Program-made: the position numbers and the translations under genes
Notes under the pieces: generated by a model
What the model was told of the DNA's origin: nothing
Seen by the model: the letters and a program-made list of their open reading frames with translations, nothing else
Databases searched by the model: none
From: Halomicrobium salinisoli
GTDB lineage: Archaea; Halobacteriota; Halobacteria; Halobacteriales; Haloarculaceae
Reading direction: 5' to 3'
Length of the DNA: 64,000 nucleotides
Assembly (NCBI RefSeq): GCF_020405185.1
Contig: NZ_CP084463.1
Coordinates: 372,001 to 436,000 of the forward strand
Shown: positions 8,986 through 18,696 of the stretch, one piece after another
How positions within the stretch are numbered: position 1 is the first letter of the stretch
Layout of the letters: each line of letters starts with the position of its first letter

Positions 8986-9646
8986 GTAATTCTCCTTCTA
9001 GAACGAGTACGGCAAGAAAGCCCTCGGCCCGCTCGCGGCCGCTCCGTCGGATACCCTCACTCCGTTCGGGTAGTGCCGACGGAGCGACTGCCCGCCGGCG
9101 CGAGCGGCCCTCGCCCTTTCGTCCACCAGGCTACAGCAGGCCTGCCCTCCCCCGGGTTCTCGCGGTTGCACCGCGAGGTCCGAGGGACCTTCGGTCCCTC
9201 GCTACGCGGCACGGAGGCCGCTCCCGGCCGCGGTGCGGCAGGAAGCGTGTCGCGCCGCCAGGCGCGACCGGGGAGGAGTGGTGGTCCCATCCGCTCGCGC
9301 CCTCGTGGCGCGAGCAATAGCTGTCTCCTGGCGGATGAAAGGGCGAGGCGCGGTCGGCGAAGCACGACCCCGCAAGCACCGCAGCCGAGCGGAGCGAGGC
9401 AAGGAGCGCAGCGTGGGTCGCGCGAGTCGAGCGAGCCGAGGGCTTTCTGGTCGTCGTGAATCGTTGCAGTCACTCCCAGGAGCGGGCCGAGGGCTTTCTG
9501 GTCGTCGTAAGTCGTTTCAGTTCCGAGGAGCAGGTCGAGGACTGTCTGGGCGGTATCTCTGGCTCTGTCGAGTGCAATTCCGTAGCCCCAGCAGCGAAAC
9601 CATCCTGATCGTCGATGACCGGCTTCGACGGCCTTTAGAGGGGTTA
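8986..9646. repeat. gene-free island of nested inverted repeats and a ~51-bp tandem repeat
   Basis: No credible gene lies here; open frames are by-products of GC-rich repeats. Outer arms GAAAGCCCTCGGC (9016-9028) and its complement (9435-9447) are perfect. Inner arms 9110-9130 and 9327-9347 match at 19 of 21 positions. Inside are four short hairpins with perfect stems: 9159-9177 (8 bp), 9181-9201 (9 bp, loop TTC), 9249-9268 (8 bp) and 9293-9315 (9 bp). A 23-base unit beginning GCCGAGGGCTTTCTGG is repeated exactly at 9435-9457 and 9486-9508, with a degenerate third copy about 51 bases on (near 9533). The whole could fold into one long branched structure. Confidence 0.75.
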
Positions 9647-9660
9647 ACTGACTAGTCAGT
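9647..9660. promoter_or_regulatory. palindromic operator in front of the ABC exporter gene
   Basis: ACTGACTAGTCAGT is a perfect 14-bp palindrome. It lies between a TATA-like CTTTAGAG (about 9633-9640) and the ATG at 9665, so a bound protein would cover the transcription start. The symmetry resembles operators of TetR-type repressors, which often control exporters; that assignment is inference and no regulator gene is adjacent. Confidence 0.6.
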
Positions 9661-9664
9661 CACC

Positions 9665-11614
<1,950 letters not shown>

Positions 11615-11803
11615 CTGACAATCCCGCGGCGTTCGCGACGCGGACGCGCCGCTACGACGGCTGCCGGACTCGTCGCGTCAGCCGGCGTCGTCGAGACATC
11701 ACGGACTCCGTGGCCGGCGCTCGGCGGTCGGAAAGAGAACAGTGGTACGAGCGGGCTCTCCGGTCAGTACGACCTGCGCCCGGCACGCTGCGAAATCAGA
11801 GAA

Positions 11804-12088
11804 TCAGTCGATGTGGCCTTCGTCGCGCAGCTGGTCCGCGTCCTGGCTGGTGTAGCGCCACTCGATGTTGCCCTTCTCGTCCTGCCAGTCCCACGGCTCG
11901 ATGACGACGACGTCGTCGACCTCGATCCACGTCCGGAACTTCATGCGGCCGGGGATCCGGCCCATGCGCTCCTTACCGTCCTCGCACTGCACTCGAACGT
12001 GATTGCCGCCGTTGTGTTCCGTCACAACGCCGAACATCTCGTCACTGTTGGGCATACGGAGGTTCCGTCGCCCGGAATTTTCGCTCAC
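11804..12088 (-). CDS. eif1A: translation initiation factor aIF-1A
   Basis: Binds the small ribosomal subunit and helps select the start codon. The 94-residue protein has the OB-fold core (about 20-75) with [20 protein letters not shown] and the [16 protein letters not shown] segment highly characteristic of archaeal eIF1A. The start is GTG at 12088, giving [19 protein letters not shown] box at 12111-12117 lies 26 bases upstream, so the mRNA is probably leaderless. About 190 bases with no recognisable gene separate it from the convergent ABC exporter gene. Confidence 0.96.
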   Translation of the reverse strand: MSENSGRRNLRMPNSDEMFGVVTEHNGGNHVRVQCEDGKERMGRIPGRMKFRTWIEVDDVVVIEPWDWQDEKGNIEWRYTSQDADQLRDEGHID

Positions 12089-12110
12089 AACATAAAGAGG
12101 AGCTACCCAC

Positions 12111-12117
12111 ATAAAAC
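12111..12117 (-). promoter_or_regulatory. TATA box of eif1A
   Basis: On the minus strand the sequence reads GTTTTATGTGG, centred about 26 bases before the GTG at 12088. The spacing supports the GTG as the true start and a leaderless transcript. Confidence 0.6.
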
Positions 12118-12189
12118 GCTTCGGCGAGTCGTGGTAGCGTTCCCCACGTCCGTGGAAGGGTGACGCGGCCGTCGTTCACGCCCCGTGTT

Positions 12190-12328
12190 CGTGCGTCGCT
12201 CACTACGTTCGCTCCCGCTCGCACTATCCGAGGTACCTCCCTCCGCTCGGAACCTCGCTACCTCACGGGTCGCTCCCTGCGGTCGCTCCCCGTTCGGTTG
12301 TAAGGAGACCTCCCTGCGGTCGGTCTCC
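12190..12328. repeat. cluster of 11-base-loop hairpin elements
   Basis: Between eif1A and the next gene are several members of a repeat family. At 12230-12256 the arms GAGGTACC/GGAACCTC pair at 7 of 8 positions around TCCCTCCGCTC. At 12304-12328 the arms GGAGACC/GGTCTCC pair perfectly around TCCCTGCGGTC. The same 11-mer is at 12274-12284, and a degenerate version (TCACTACGTTC) is near 12200. The last hairpin begins directly after the stop codon of the minus-strand gene at 12329 and may act as its terminator. Confidence 0.7.
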
Positions 12329-12586
12329 CTACTCTTCGAACTCCACTTCGCCCTCCACCTCGACGGTGAGCCCGTCGGCCTCCAGCTGGGCCTCGAACTC
12401 CGTCTCGTCCTCGACCTCCGCCTCGAGTTCGCTGGTGTCGACTTCCACCTCGACCTCGATATCGACGGTGACGTTCTCGGGGTCGATCGTCCGATCACGG
12501 TCGTCGTCGTGCTCCATCTCTGCTTCGTTCTCCTCGCTCGCTTCCTCGGCCCGGTCGGTCTCGTCGTGGTGGTCGGAGTCGTCCAT
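12329..12586 (-). CDS. small acidic protein, divergent from the Rieske gene
   Basis: An 85-residue protein with over 45 percent Asp/Glu. The N-terminal half is charged and His-containing (MDDSDHHDETDR). The C-terminal half alternates hydrophobic and acidic residues (VDIEVEVEVDTSELEAEVED), suggesting beta strands. It has no cysteines and no recognised family. A TATA-like GATATTAGG lies about 27 bases upstream and overlaps the iron-box motif shared with the Rieske gene, so it may be iron-regulated. It ends GAG-TAG immediately before a hairpin element. Confidence 0.65.
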   Translation of the reverse strand: MDDSDHHDETDRAEEASEENEAEMEHDDDRDRTIDPENVTVDIEVEVEVDTSELEAEVEDETEFEAQLEADGLTVEVEGEVEFEE

Positions 12587-12602
12587 CGCGTTCGAAAGTG
12601 GT

Positions 12603-12616
12603 TTAGGCCGCCCTAA
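12603..12616. promoter_or_regulatory. iron-box-like inverted repeat between divergent promoters
   Basis: TTAGGCCGCCCTAA, one mismatch from the TTAGGC-N2-GCCTAA pattern seen three more times in this window. It overlaps the expected TATA positions of both the Rieske gene (start 12630) and the divergent acidic protein (start 12586). Haloarchaeal DtxR/SirR-type regulators are known to bind motifs of this kind; the assignment is inference. Confidence 0.6.
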
Positions 12617-12629
12617 TATCTATCGCCGT

Positions 12630-13190
12630 ATGGGAGATCCGCCGCGAGTGACCGTCAGTTCGGAGGCGGGCGAGGAGTCCGTCCGGGTCCACGGCGACAG
12701 CTGGACCGTCGAGACGGGGGACGCCGCGTTCAGCTTCAGCGTCGACGGACTGTCGAGCGGCGAGGAGGGCGCGGACGGGGGCGACGGGGAGAGCGCGGGC
12801 GAGGCTGACGACACCAGCCGCGACGACGCCGATCCCCGCCGCATCTGCGCCGCCGACGCGGTCCCCGCGGACGGGACGCTGCGCTGCGAGGCGCGGTCCG
12901 GGCGGCGCGGCGTCGAGTTCATCCTCCACCGGCGGGGCGACGCCGTGGTCGCGTGGCGCAACTCCTGCCCGCACGAGCCCGAGGTCCCGCTGGACACGGG
13001 CGGCGGTGCCATCGTCCGCCGGGACTCCATCGTCTGTCACAAGCACGGCGCGCGGTTCGAGCGCGACGACGGCGTCTGCACGAACGGGCCCTGCGCCGGC
13101 GACGCGCTCGACTCGATCCGCGTCGCGGTCGAGGACGACGCCGTCGTGCTGACCGACGAGCGCTTCGAGTCCGCGCGGCGCCTGGACTGA
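12630..13190 (+). CDS. Rieske [2Fe-2S] domain protein
   Basis: A soluble 186-residue protein with a Rieske cluster site: Cys113-x-His115 and Cys136-x2-His139 in CPHEPEVPLDTGGG and CHKHGARF. A later Cys150/Cys155 pair lies in the loop after the cluster. The N-terminal third is acidic and probably disordered (about 42-70). It has no oxygenase catalytic domain or membrane anchor, so it looks like a stand-alone ferredoxin-type electron carrier. The ATG at 12630 has a promoter overlapping an iron-box motif, which links it to the neighbouring iron-uptake genes. Confidence 0.87.
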   Translation: MGDPPRVTVSSEAGEESVRVHGDSWTVETGDAAFSFSVDGLSSGEEGADGGDGESAGEADDTSRDDADPRRICAADAVPADGTLRCEARSGRRGVEFILHRRGDAVVAWRNSCPHEPEVPLDTGGGAIVRRDSIVCHKHGARFERDDGVCTNGPCAGDALDSIRVAVEDDAVVLTDERFESARRLD

Positions 13191-13271
13191 CCGTCGGCGT
13201 CGCTACTCCGATAGAAACGCTTCCGACCGGCAGGCGCCGGACGGGTCGGGACAGACGAGTCTGGAGACCGC

Positions 13272-14399
13272 TCAGAAGTTACCGTTGACGGCGTCGGAGA
13301 CGCGCTGGCGGTCGAACAGCTCCTCGTCGACGCCGTACACCTGGCTGGCCGCGCGCTCGGTGACGACGAGGTTGGTGATCGGGCCCTGGTAGAGGGGACC
13401 GCCGCGGTAGACGTTGCCCTCCGTGACCGCGGTCAGATCGCTCGCGACGTCGTGGTCCTCCATGAAGGAGACGATGGTGTCCTCGAACTCCTCGCGGGTC
13501 TTGGCCTCGTGGCCGCGGAACATGAGGTACTGCGGGTCGATCTCCAGCAGCGTCTCGTAGTCGATCCGGCCGCGCGTCTCGTGGAAGTCCTGGACGTCGG
13601 TCTCGGCCAGCGCGTCGCGGACGCCGAGGTCGCGCCACTGCTTGAAGCTCGTCCCCTCGCCGATCAGGTACGGGGAGAACTCCTCGGGCTCGTTGCCGGC
13701 GGCCCACATGATCGCGACGGCCGGGCGCTCGCTCTCGTCCTCGGGGACGACCTCGGCGACGCTTGACTGGAACTCCTCGTGGATCGCGGCGAACTCCTCG
13801 TAGCGCTCCGGCTCCTGGAACACCTGCGAGAGCTTCTCGAAGGCCTCCAGCAGCGAGTAGTACTGGTAGTCCTCGTGCCAGGTGTACCCCGTCGAGAAGA
13901 TGCTGTTGCCGAAGAAGGGCCCGACCTGGTTCTCGATCTGGTCGACGTCGTCCTGACTCCAGTCGAAGCGGTTCAGGAGGAAGTTCGGGTCGATGACGTG
14001 GACGTCGGCGTCCAGCTCGAGGAACAGCTCCTTGTCGACCTTCCCGCTCTGGGAGAGCTGGGTCATCTCCTCGGTGCTCACCTCGACGTCGGGGATCTCG
14101 TCGTAGTACTGCGTGTGGTACCGCCGCGGGAGCCAGACGCCCTCGGGCGGGTCCTGCCCCAGCGCGATGCCCATGTCCGCCCAGCTACCGTTGTTGGCGA
14201 CCCACGTCTCCGGGACGCTCTGGAAGGTGACCTCGCCGACGGGCTCCATCGAGACGGTGTAGGCGCTGCTCTCCGACTCGGTCGAGTCCGACGTCGCGTC
14301 GCTGCCGCCGGACTCGGTACACCCGGCGACCGCGCCGAGGGCCGCGAGGCCGGCCGTCGACTTCAGGACGTTGCGTCGCGTGTGCGAATCGTCACTCAT
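13272..14399 (-). CDS. iron-siderophore/heme-type ABC substrate-binding lipoprotein
   Basis: A 375-residue FecB/BtuF-class binding protein. The N-terminus carries a Tat motif (RRNVLK, from residue 8) and a lipobox ending at Cys27 (AVAGC), so it should be exported folded and anchored outside the membrane. A Ser/Thr/Asp-rich linker (28-47) precedes the two-lobed domain. It is transcribed in the same direction as the permease and ATPase genes but has its own promoter with a perfect iron box between TATA (TTTAGTA, 14422-14428) and ATG. The ligand (ferric siderophore, heme or cobalamin) is not determined; the iron boxes favour iron. Confidence 0.85.
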   Translation of the reverse strand: MSDDSHTRRNVLKSTAGLAALGAVAGCTESGGSDATSDSTESESSAYTVSMEPVGEVTFQSVPETWVANNGSWADMGIALGQDPPEGVWLPRRYHTQYYDEIPDVEVSTEEMTQLSQSGKVDKELFLELDADVHVIDPNFLLNRFDWSQDDVDQIENQVGPFFGNSIFSTGYTWHEDYQYYSLLEAFEKLSQVFQEPERYEEFAAIHEEFQSSVAEVVPEDESERPAVAIMWAAGNEPEEFSPYLIGEGTSFKQWRDLGVRDALAETDVQDFHETRGRIDYETLLEIDPQYLMFRGHEAKTREEFEDTIVSFMEDHDVASDLTAVTEGNVYRGGPLYQGPITNLVVTERAASQVYGVDEELFDRQRVSDAVNGNF

Positions 14400-14403
14400 C
14401 GGC

Positions 14404-14421
14404 TTTTAGGCTGGCCTAAAA
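14404..14421. promoter_or_regulatory. perfect iron-box palindrome upstream of the binding-protein gene
   Basis: TTTTAGGCTGGCCTAAAA, with perfect TTAGGC/GCCTAA arms extended by two more paired bases each side. It sits exactly between the TATA box and the start codon at 14399, so a bound regulator would block transcription initiation. Confidence 0.75.
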
Positions 14422-14500
14422 GTACTAAACCGTTCCGGAACGGAGTATCCCTCAGGATCGTTCACCCGAGAACGCGTCGGGGCGGTCGCTCTGCGGCGCG

Positions 14501-15349
14501 TCAGGTGTGGTCGTCCGGGAGCGCGCGCTTGGGGAGGACCTGCAGCTCCGGCTCGTGGCGGACCTCGGCCTCGACGCCGAAGACGTCGGCGAGCAGCTGC
14601 TCCGTGACGACGTCCTCCGGCGGGCCCCAGTCGTACAGCTGGCCGTCCCGCAGCGCCACGAGGTAGTCGGCGAAGCGGGCCGCCTGAGCGACGTCGTGGA
14701 GGACGACGCCCACGGTGACGTCCTCCGCCTCGTTGAGCTGCCTGATCGTCTCCAGCACGGTGAACTGGTGGTGCAGGTCGAGGAAGGTCGTCGGCTCGTC
14801 GAGCAGGAGGACGTCGGTGTCCTGTGCCAGCACCATCGCGATCCAGGCGAGCTGCTTCTGGCCGCCGGAGAGCTGGCCGAGTTCGGCGTCCCGGAGGTGT
14901 TCCACGCCCGCCAGTTCCAGTGCGCGCTCGACCGCCCGGTGGTCGGCCTCGCCCACGTTGTCGAAGAAGCCGCGGTGGGGGTACCGGCCGTGGTAGGCCA
15001 GGTCCTCGACGGTGAGCGAGCCCGGCGACTCCCGCTCCTGGGAGAGGACGCCCAGCCGCCTGGCCAGTTCCGACTGGCCGTAGGACTGGATCGACTCACC
15101 GTCCAGCGTCACGGTCCCCTCGGCGGGCTCCAGGTGGTCCGAGAGGGCCTTCAGCAGCGTCGACTTCCCGCTGCCGTTCGGGCCCACGAGCGCCGTGACG
15201 GCGCCCTCGGGGATGTCCAGCCGCGTGCACTCGACGACCGTCTCGTCGCTCGTCGGGTACCGCAGGGCGAGGTCCTCGCCGACGAGCGCGCTCTCGACCG
15301 CGACGCCCGACGAGTCCGTGATCCGTTCGCGCGTCTCGCTCTCGGCCAT
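14501..15349 (-). CDS. iron-siderophore-type ABC transporter ATPase
   Basis: A 282-residue FecE/BtuD-class ATPase that powers the FecCD permease. Walker A GPNGSGKST is at 56-64, the signature LSGGQKQLAW near 160 and Walker B VLLLDEPTTFLD near 180, followed by the H-loop VVLHDV. The ATG overlaps the permease stop by one base (TGATG), so the two are translationally coupled. The binding-protein gene follows 101 bases downstream with its own promoter. Confidence 0.93.
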   Translation of the reverse strand: MAESETRERITDSSGVAVESALVGEDLALRYPTSDETVVECTRLDIPEGAVTALVGPNGSGKSTLLKALSDHLEPAEGTVTLDGESIQSYGQSELARRLGVLSQERESPGSLTVEDLAYHGRYPHRGFFDNVGEADHRAVERALELAGVEHLRDAELGQLSGGQKQLAWIAMVLAQDTDVLLLDEPTTFLDLHHQFTVLETIRQLNEAEDVTVGVVLHDVAQAARFADYLVALRDGQLYDWGPPEDVVTEQLLADVFGVEAEVRHEPELQVLPKRALPDDHT

Positions 15350-16461
15350 CAGAGATCACCCATGGAGTTCTGTTTGCGCATGAGATACAGGAAGTACGGC
15401 CCGCCGATCAGCCCGGTGACGACGCCGACGGGCACCTGTAGCGGGTTCAGCGCCAGCCGGGCGACGACGTCGGCGGTGACCATCAGCGCCGGGCCGGCGA
15501 AGACGCAGCCGACCATCAGCCGGCGGTAGTCGCTGCCCACCGCGATCCGGACGACGTGGGGCACGACGAGGCCGACGAAGCTGACGATGCCGGCGACGGC
15601 GATGGCGGAACTGGCCGCCACGATGGCGACGCCGGCCATCCCGAAGCGGACGACCTCGACGCGCATCCCGAGCGACTTCGCCGTCTGCTCGCCCAGCAAC
15701 AGGAGGTTCAGCTGGCGGGCGCCCAGCAGCGCCAGCGCGACCGCCCCGACGGCCGGGACGAGGATCTCGGGGGAGAGCTGCGACCAGTCGGCCCCGATCA
15801 GCGACCCGGTCGTCCAGGCGATGGCCGACTGGATCGCGCCGAGGTCGTCGGCGACGTAGAACAGCCCCTGCTGGAGCGAGTAGAAGATCATGTTGACGAC
15901 GATGCCGGCCAGCACCAGCCGGACCGGCGAGGTGCCGCCCTTCCAGGCGATGGCGTACACGATCAGGAAGGCGACGGCGCCGCCGGCGGCGGCGAACAGC
16001 GGCAGGAACGGCGTCAGCCCGGAGAAGACCACCAGCGTCAGCAACACGGCGAAGCCGGCGCCGGAGCTGACGCCGAGCACGAACGGGCTCGCCAGTTCGT
16101 TGCGTGTCACTGCCTGGAAGACGGCGCCGGACACGGCCAGCGTCGCGCCCGCGAGGATCCCCACCAGCACGCGGGGAAGCCGGATGTTCCAGACGACGAG
16201 CTGTCGGCGGGTCAGCTCCGGCAGCTCCGTCCCCAGCAGGAACGCCGACCAGGCGTCCGGGTTCAGCAGAACGGCGGGGTCCAGCAGGGCACGCCAGGCC
16301 TCGGCGATCGTCATCGAGTAGGAGCCGAAGCTGACCTGGACGAGCCCGGCGAGCGTCGTGATCACGACGCTCGCGAGGCAGAGCGACACGAGCCGGCCGG
16401 TGACCCAGTGGCGACCCTCCCGCGTCGCTGCGCCGGACTCGACCGGGTGGGATGAAGCCAT
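15349..16461 (-). CDS. FecCD-family ABC transporter permease
   Basis: A 370-residue permease with about ten membrane helices of the BtuC/FecCD fold. Family landmarks are RLPRVLVGILAGATLAVSG in the first third, the GVSSGAGFAVL segment and, near the end, the cytoplasmic loop GLVVPHVVRIAVGSDYR that contacts the ATPase. It forms the first gene of the permease-ATPase operon. The ATG at 16461 follows an iron-box-like motif (16468-16481), consistent with expression under iron limitation. Confidence 0.93.
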   Translation of the reverse strand: MASSHPVESGAATREGRHWVTGRLVSLCLASVVITTLAGLVQVSFGSYSMTIAEAWRALLDPAVLLNPDAWSAFLLGTELPELTRRQLVVWNIRLPRVLVGILAGATLAVSGAVFQAVTRNELASPFVLGVSSGAGFAVLLTLVVFSGLTPFLPLFAAAGGAVAFLIVYAIAWKGGTSPVRLVLAGIVVNMIFYSLQQGLFYVADDLGAIQSAIAWTTGSLIGADWSQLSPEILVPAVGAVALALLGARQLNLLLLGEQTAKSLGMRVEVVRFGMAGVAIVAASSAIAVAGIVSFVGLVVPHVVRIAVGSDYRRLMVGCVFAGPALMVTADVVARLALNPLQVPVGVVTGLIGGPYFLYLMRKQNSMGDL

Positions 16462-16467
16462 CTGGCT

Positions 16468-16481
16468 TTAGGTATGCCTAA
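16468..16481. promoter_or_regulatory. iron-box-like inverted repeat upstream of the permease operon
   Basis: TTAGGTATGCCTAA, one mismatch from the consensus, located 7-20 bases upstream of the permease ATG at 16461. This is the same place relative to the gene as the other iron boxes here. Confidence 0.65.
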
Positions 16482-16594
16482 TTCACTTGTTAGGGGTTTC
16501 GGTCCGCCGATACCCGGCGGATCGATCGTGAAAGTCGGTTCGCCCGACTGCAACGACGGCTTGATGCCGGAAGGCGCCGGACCGACAGCCACGC

Positions 16595-17362
16595 ATGTCC
16601 GACGAGAGCGCGACGGCGGCGGGACCTGAAGAGGCGACGAGCGAGTACGACGTGGTCGTCGTCGGCGGCGGGGTCGCGGGGCTGACCGCGGGCGTGTTCA
16701 CCGCGCGCGCCGACCTGGCGACGCTCGTCCTCGACGCCGGCGGCTCCATCCTCCGGCGCAACGCCCACCTGGAGAACTTCCCCGGCTTCCCCGCCGGCGT
16801 CAACGCCCGCCAGTTGCTCGATCTCCTGGGCGAGCAGGCCGAAACGGCCGGCTGCGAGCGCCGCGAGGCCGCGGTGACGGCAGTCGAGACGCGAGACGAC
16901 GGGTTCGCGGTGGAGACGGACGCCGGCGACCGCTACGCGGCCGACTACGTCGTCGCCGCGACGAAGAACGAGACGGGCTACCTCGACGACGTCGAGGGCG
17001 TCGGCCTGATCGACCGCGGGAAGGCCTTCGTCGACGTCGACGAGCGCGGCCGGACGGGCGTCGACGGCCTCTACGCGGCCGGGCGCATGGCCGAGAAGCC
17101 CCACCAGGCCGCCGTCGCGGCGGGCCACGGCGCGGAGGTCGCGGTGACGCTCCTCGAGGACCACCCTCGAGCCTTCTACCACGACTGGGTGGCTCCGGAC
17201 GGCTACTTCACCGACCGCGGCCGGGACCTCCCGCCGGGCTGCGAGGAGATCGACGCCGAGGAGCGCGAGCGCCGGGAGCGAGCGTCGCTGGAGACGATGC
17301 GCGAGCGGTTCGGCGAGCCCCACCCCGACGAGCAGGAGACGCACCCCAGCCTGGAGGAGTAG
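16595..17362 (+). CDS. FAD-dependent oxidoreductase, thioredoxin-reductase-like but lacking CxxC
   Basis: A 255-residue flavoprotein. The FAD Rossmann motif VVGGGVAGL is at 22-30 and the C-terminal FAD-contact segment GVDGLYAAGRMAEKPHQAA at about 155-175. The NAD(P) domain and the redox CxxC of thioredoxin reductase are missing, and a 60-residue acidic helical tail follows. The order strand-helix-LENFPGFP resembles TrxR homologues. The electron partner is unknown. It lies in the iron-uptake region, so a role in ferric-siderophore reduction is possible but unproven. No iron box was seen directly before it. Confidence 0.75.
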   Translation: MSDESATAAGPEEATSEYDVVVVGGGVAGLTAGVFTARADLATLVLDAGGSILRRNAHLENFPGFPAGVNARQLLDLLGEQAETAGCERREAAVTAVETRDDGFAVETDAGDRYAADYVVAATKNETGYLDDVEGVGLIDRGKAFVDVDERGRTGVDGLYAAGRMAEKPHQAAVAAGHGAEVAVTLLEDHPRAFYHDWVAPDGYFTDRGRDLPPGCEEIDAEERERRERASLETMRERFGEPHPDEQETHPSLEE

Positions 17363-17389
17363 GATCTCCCGGCGAATCGCCGCTACTCC
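17356..17389. terminator. bidirectional terminator-like inverted repeat between convergent genes
   Basis: GGAGTAG (17356-17362, containing the TAG stop of the flavoprotein gene) is mirrored by CTACTCC (17383-17389, containing the stop of the TrmB gene). An inner hairpin CGGCG-AAT-CGCCG lies at 17370-17382. The two convergent genes thus share one compact structured 3' end. Confidence 0.5.
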
Positions 17390-18186
17390 GCGAGGTCGGC
17401 CGGCTCGACCGGCGTCGCGTCCGCCCACGCCTCGCGGAAGCGGGTCTCGAACTCGGCCGCGGCGTCGCCGTCCCGGACGACCACGCCGCCGACGCGCTCG
17501 CCCGCGGCGAACGGCGCGGGCACGTCGACGTACACCTCGCGGTCGTCGAGCACCTCGTAGGTCAGGTGGATCGGCGACGTCGTGCGGAGCGCGAAGTCCG
17601 CGGCGCTCTCCAGGGCCGCCGCCAGCCGATCGGTCGGACCCCGCTCGACGAGGGACGGGGTCGTCAGTAGCTCCACCTCCAGCCCCTCGTCGACGCGCTC
17701 CAGGTAGGCCTCGACCTCGGCCTCGTAGTCGGCCGCGGCCGCCGCGTCGTACGGCGCGGCGACGACCGAGCGGATCGACTCCGTCGCGCGCTCGAACTGC
17801 TCGCGCATCGCCGTCGCGGCCGCCTCGCCGCCGAGGCCGATCGACCAGAACTGGCTCTCCGTCGGCACCAGCGGCGCCAGCTCCTCGCCGACCGAGGCGG
17901 CGACCGCCTCGTAGCGGTCCAGCCTGTCCCGCAGTTCGGCGCGGCGCTCGGCCAGCAGCCGATCGGTCGCGGCGTCTGGGTCCGCCGCGACGTAGCGGGT
18001 CGGATCCCCGTCCCGGGCGGTGACCAGGTCCCGGCCGGACAGCCCGTTCAGCACGTCGTAGATCCGTCCCATCGGGACGTCGCCGGCCTCGGCCACCTCG
18101 CGGGCCGTCGCCGGGCCGAGCGACAGCAGCGCCCGATACGCGTGCGCCTCGTAGCTCGAGAGCCCCAGGTCCGTCAGGTCGCTCAT
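17383..18186 (-). CDS. TrmB family transcriptional regulator
   Basis: A 267-residue protein with the TrmB winged helix in its first 65 residues (LGLSSYEAHAYRALLSLGPATAREVAE, then MGRIYDVLNGLSGRDLV). A coiled-coil helix follows (about 70-105), then a phospholipase-D-like regulatory domain. TrmB proteins usually bind sugars or other metabolites and control transport or central carbon genes; the effector here is not apparent. The ATG at 18186 begins directly before the helix-turn-helix. It is divergent from a small multidrug-resistance gene, which could be a target. Confidence 0.88.
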   Translation of the reverse strand: MSDLTDLGLSSYEAHAYRALLSLGPATAREVAEAGDVPMGRIYDVLNGLSGRDLVTARDGDPTRYVAADPDAATDRLLAERRAELRDRLDRYEAVAASVGEELAPLVPTESQFWSIGLGGEAAATAMREQFERATESIRSVVAAPYDAAAAADYEAEVEAYLERVDEGLEVELLTTPSLVERGPTDRLAAALESAADFALRTTSPIHLTYEVLDDREVYVDVPAPFAAGERVGGVVVRDGDAAAEFETRFREAWADATPVEPADLAE

Positions 18187-18294
18187 CGGTCGGTGCCGCG
18201 TCGGGCACGGACAAAAGCGCTCGCGTCGAGAAACTGATCCCAAGGTGGGGCGCGTTTGGAACCGACTTTGTCGCGGCCGCGACAGCCGTCGCTC

Positions 18295-18633
18295 GTGCGA
18301 CCGTATCTCACGCTGGCACTGGCCGTCGCGTCGGAACTGACCGGTACCACCGCGCTGAAGTACGCCGACGGCTTCTCGAACCCGCTCCCGAGCGCCGTCG
18401 TGGTCGCGACCTACCTGGCCGCGTTCTACCTGCTGAGCGCGACCCTCCAGGAGCTCCCGGTCGGACTCGTGTACGCCACCTGGGCGGCCGCCGGTATCGT
18501 CGGCGCCGCGGTGATCGGCGCGGTGGCGTTCGACGAGCCCGTCGACGCGGCCGGCCTGGTCGGCATCGGCCTGATCGTCGCCGGCGTCGCCGTGCTGAAC
18601 CTCCTCTCCGAGACGTACGCGCCGGTGCACTGA
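18295..18633 (+). CDS. small multidrug resistance (SMR) family transporter
   Basis: A 112-residue four-helix membrane protein of the EmrE/SugE family. The essential membrane Glu is at position 14 (AVASELTGTTALK), as in EmrE, and the YATWAAAGIVG motif of the third helix is present. The start is taken as GTG at 18295 because this gives the standard SMR length and puts Glu14 at its usual place; a TTG 39 bases upstream would add an atypical charged leader. SMR proteins exchange protons for cationic drugs or guanidinium; which applies is unknown. Confidence 0.88.
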   Translation: MRPYLTLALAVASELTGTTALKYADGFSNPLPSAVVVATYLAAFYLLSATLQELPVGLVYATWAAAGIVGAAVIGAVAFDEPVDAAGLVGIGLIVAGVAVLNLLSETYAPVH

Positions 18634-18696
18634 CGTCCGAACCACCGGACGGTCCCGTCCGTCGACCGCGTCGCGGATCGCAAGCGGTTTATTTCT

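Noticed and set aside
9435..9508. The 23-base tandem repeat as a CRISPR-like array.
   Set aside because: Only two exact copies and one degenerate copy, with no cas genes and spacers that are themselves similar.
9073..9655. Open frames on both strands across the repeat island.
   Set aside because: They arise from stop-poor GC-rich repeats, have no protein-like pattern and no promoter, and overlap each other on both strands.
16595..17362. Thioredoxin reductase.
   Set aside because: The FAD motifs fit but the CxxC redox pair and the NAD(P)-binding domain are absent, so it was called only an FAD-dependent oxidoreductase.
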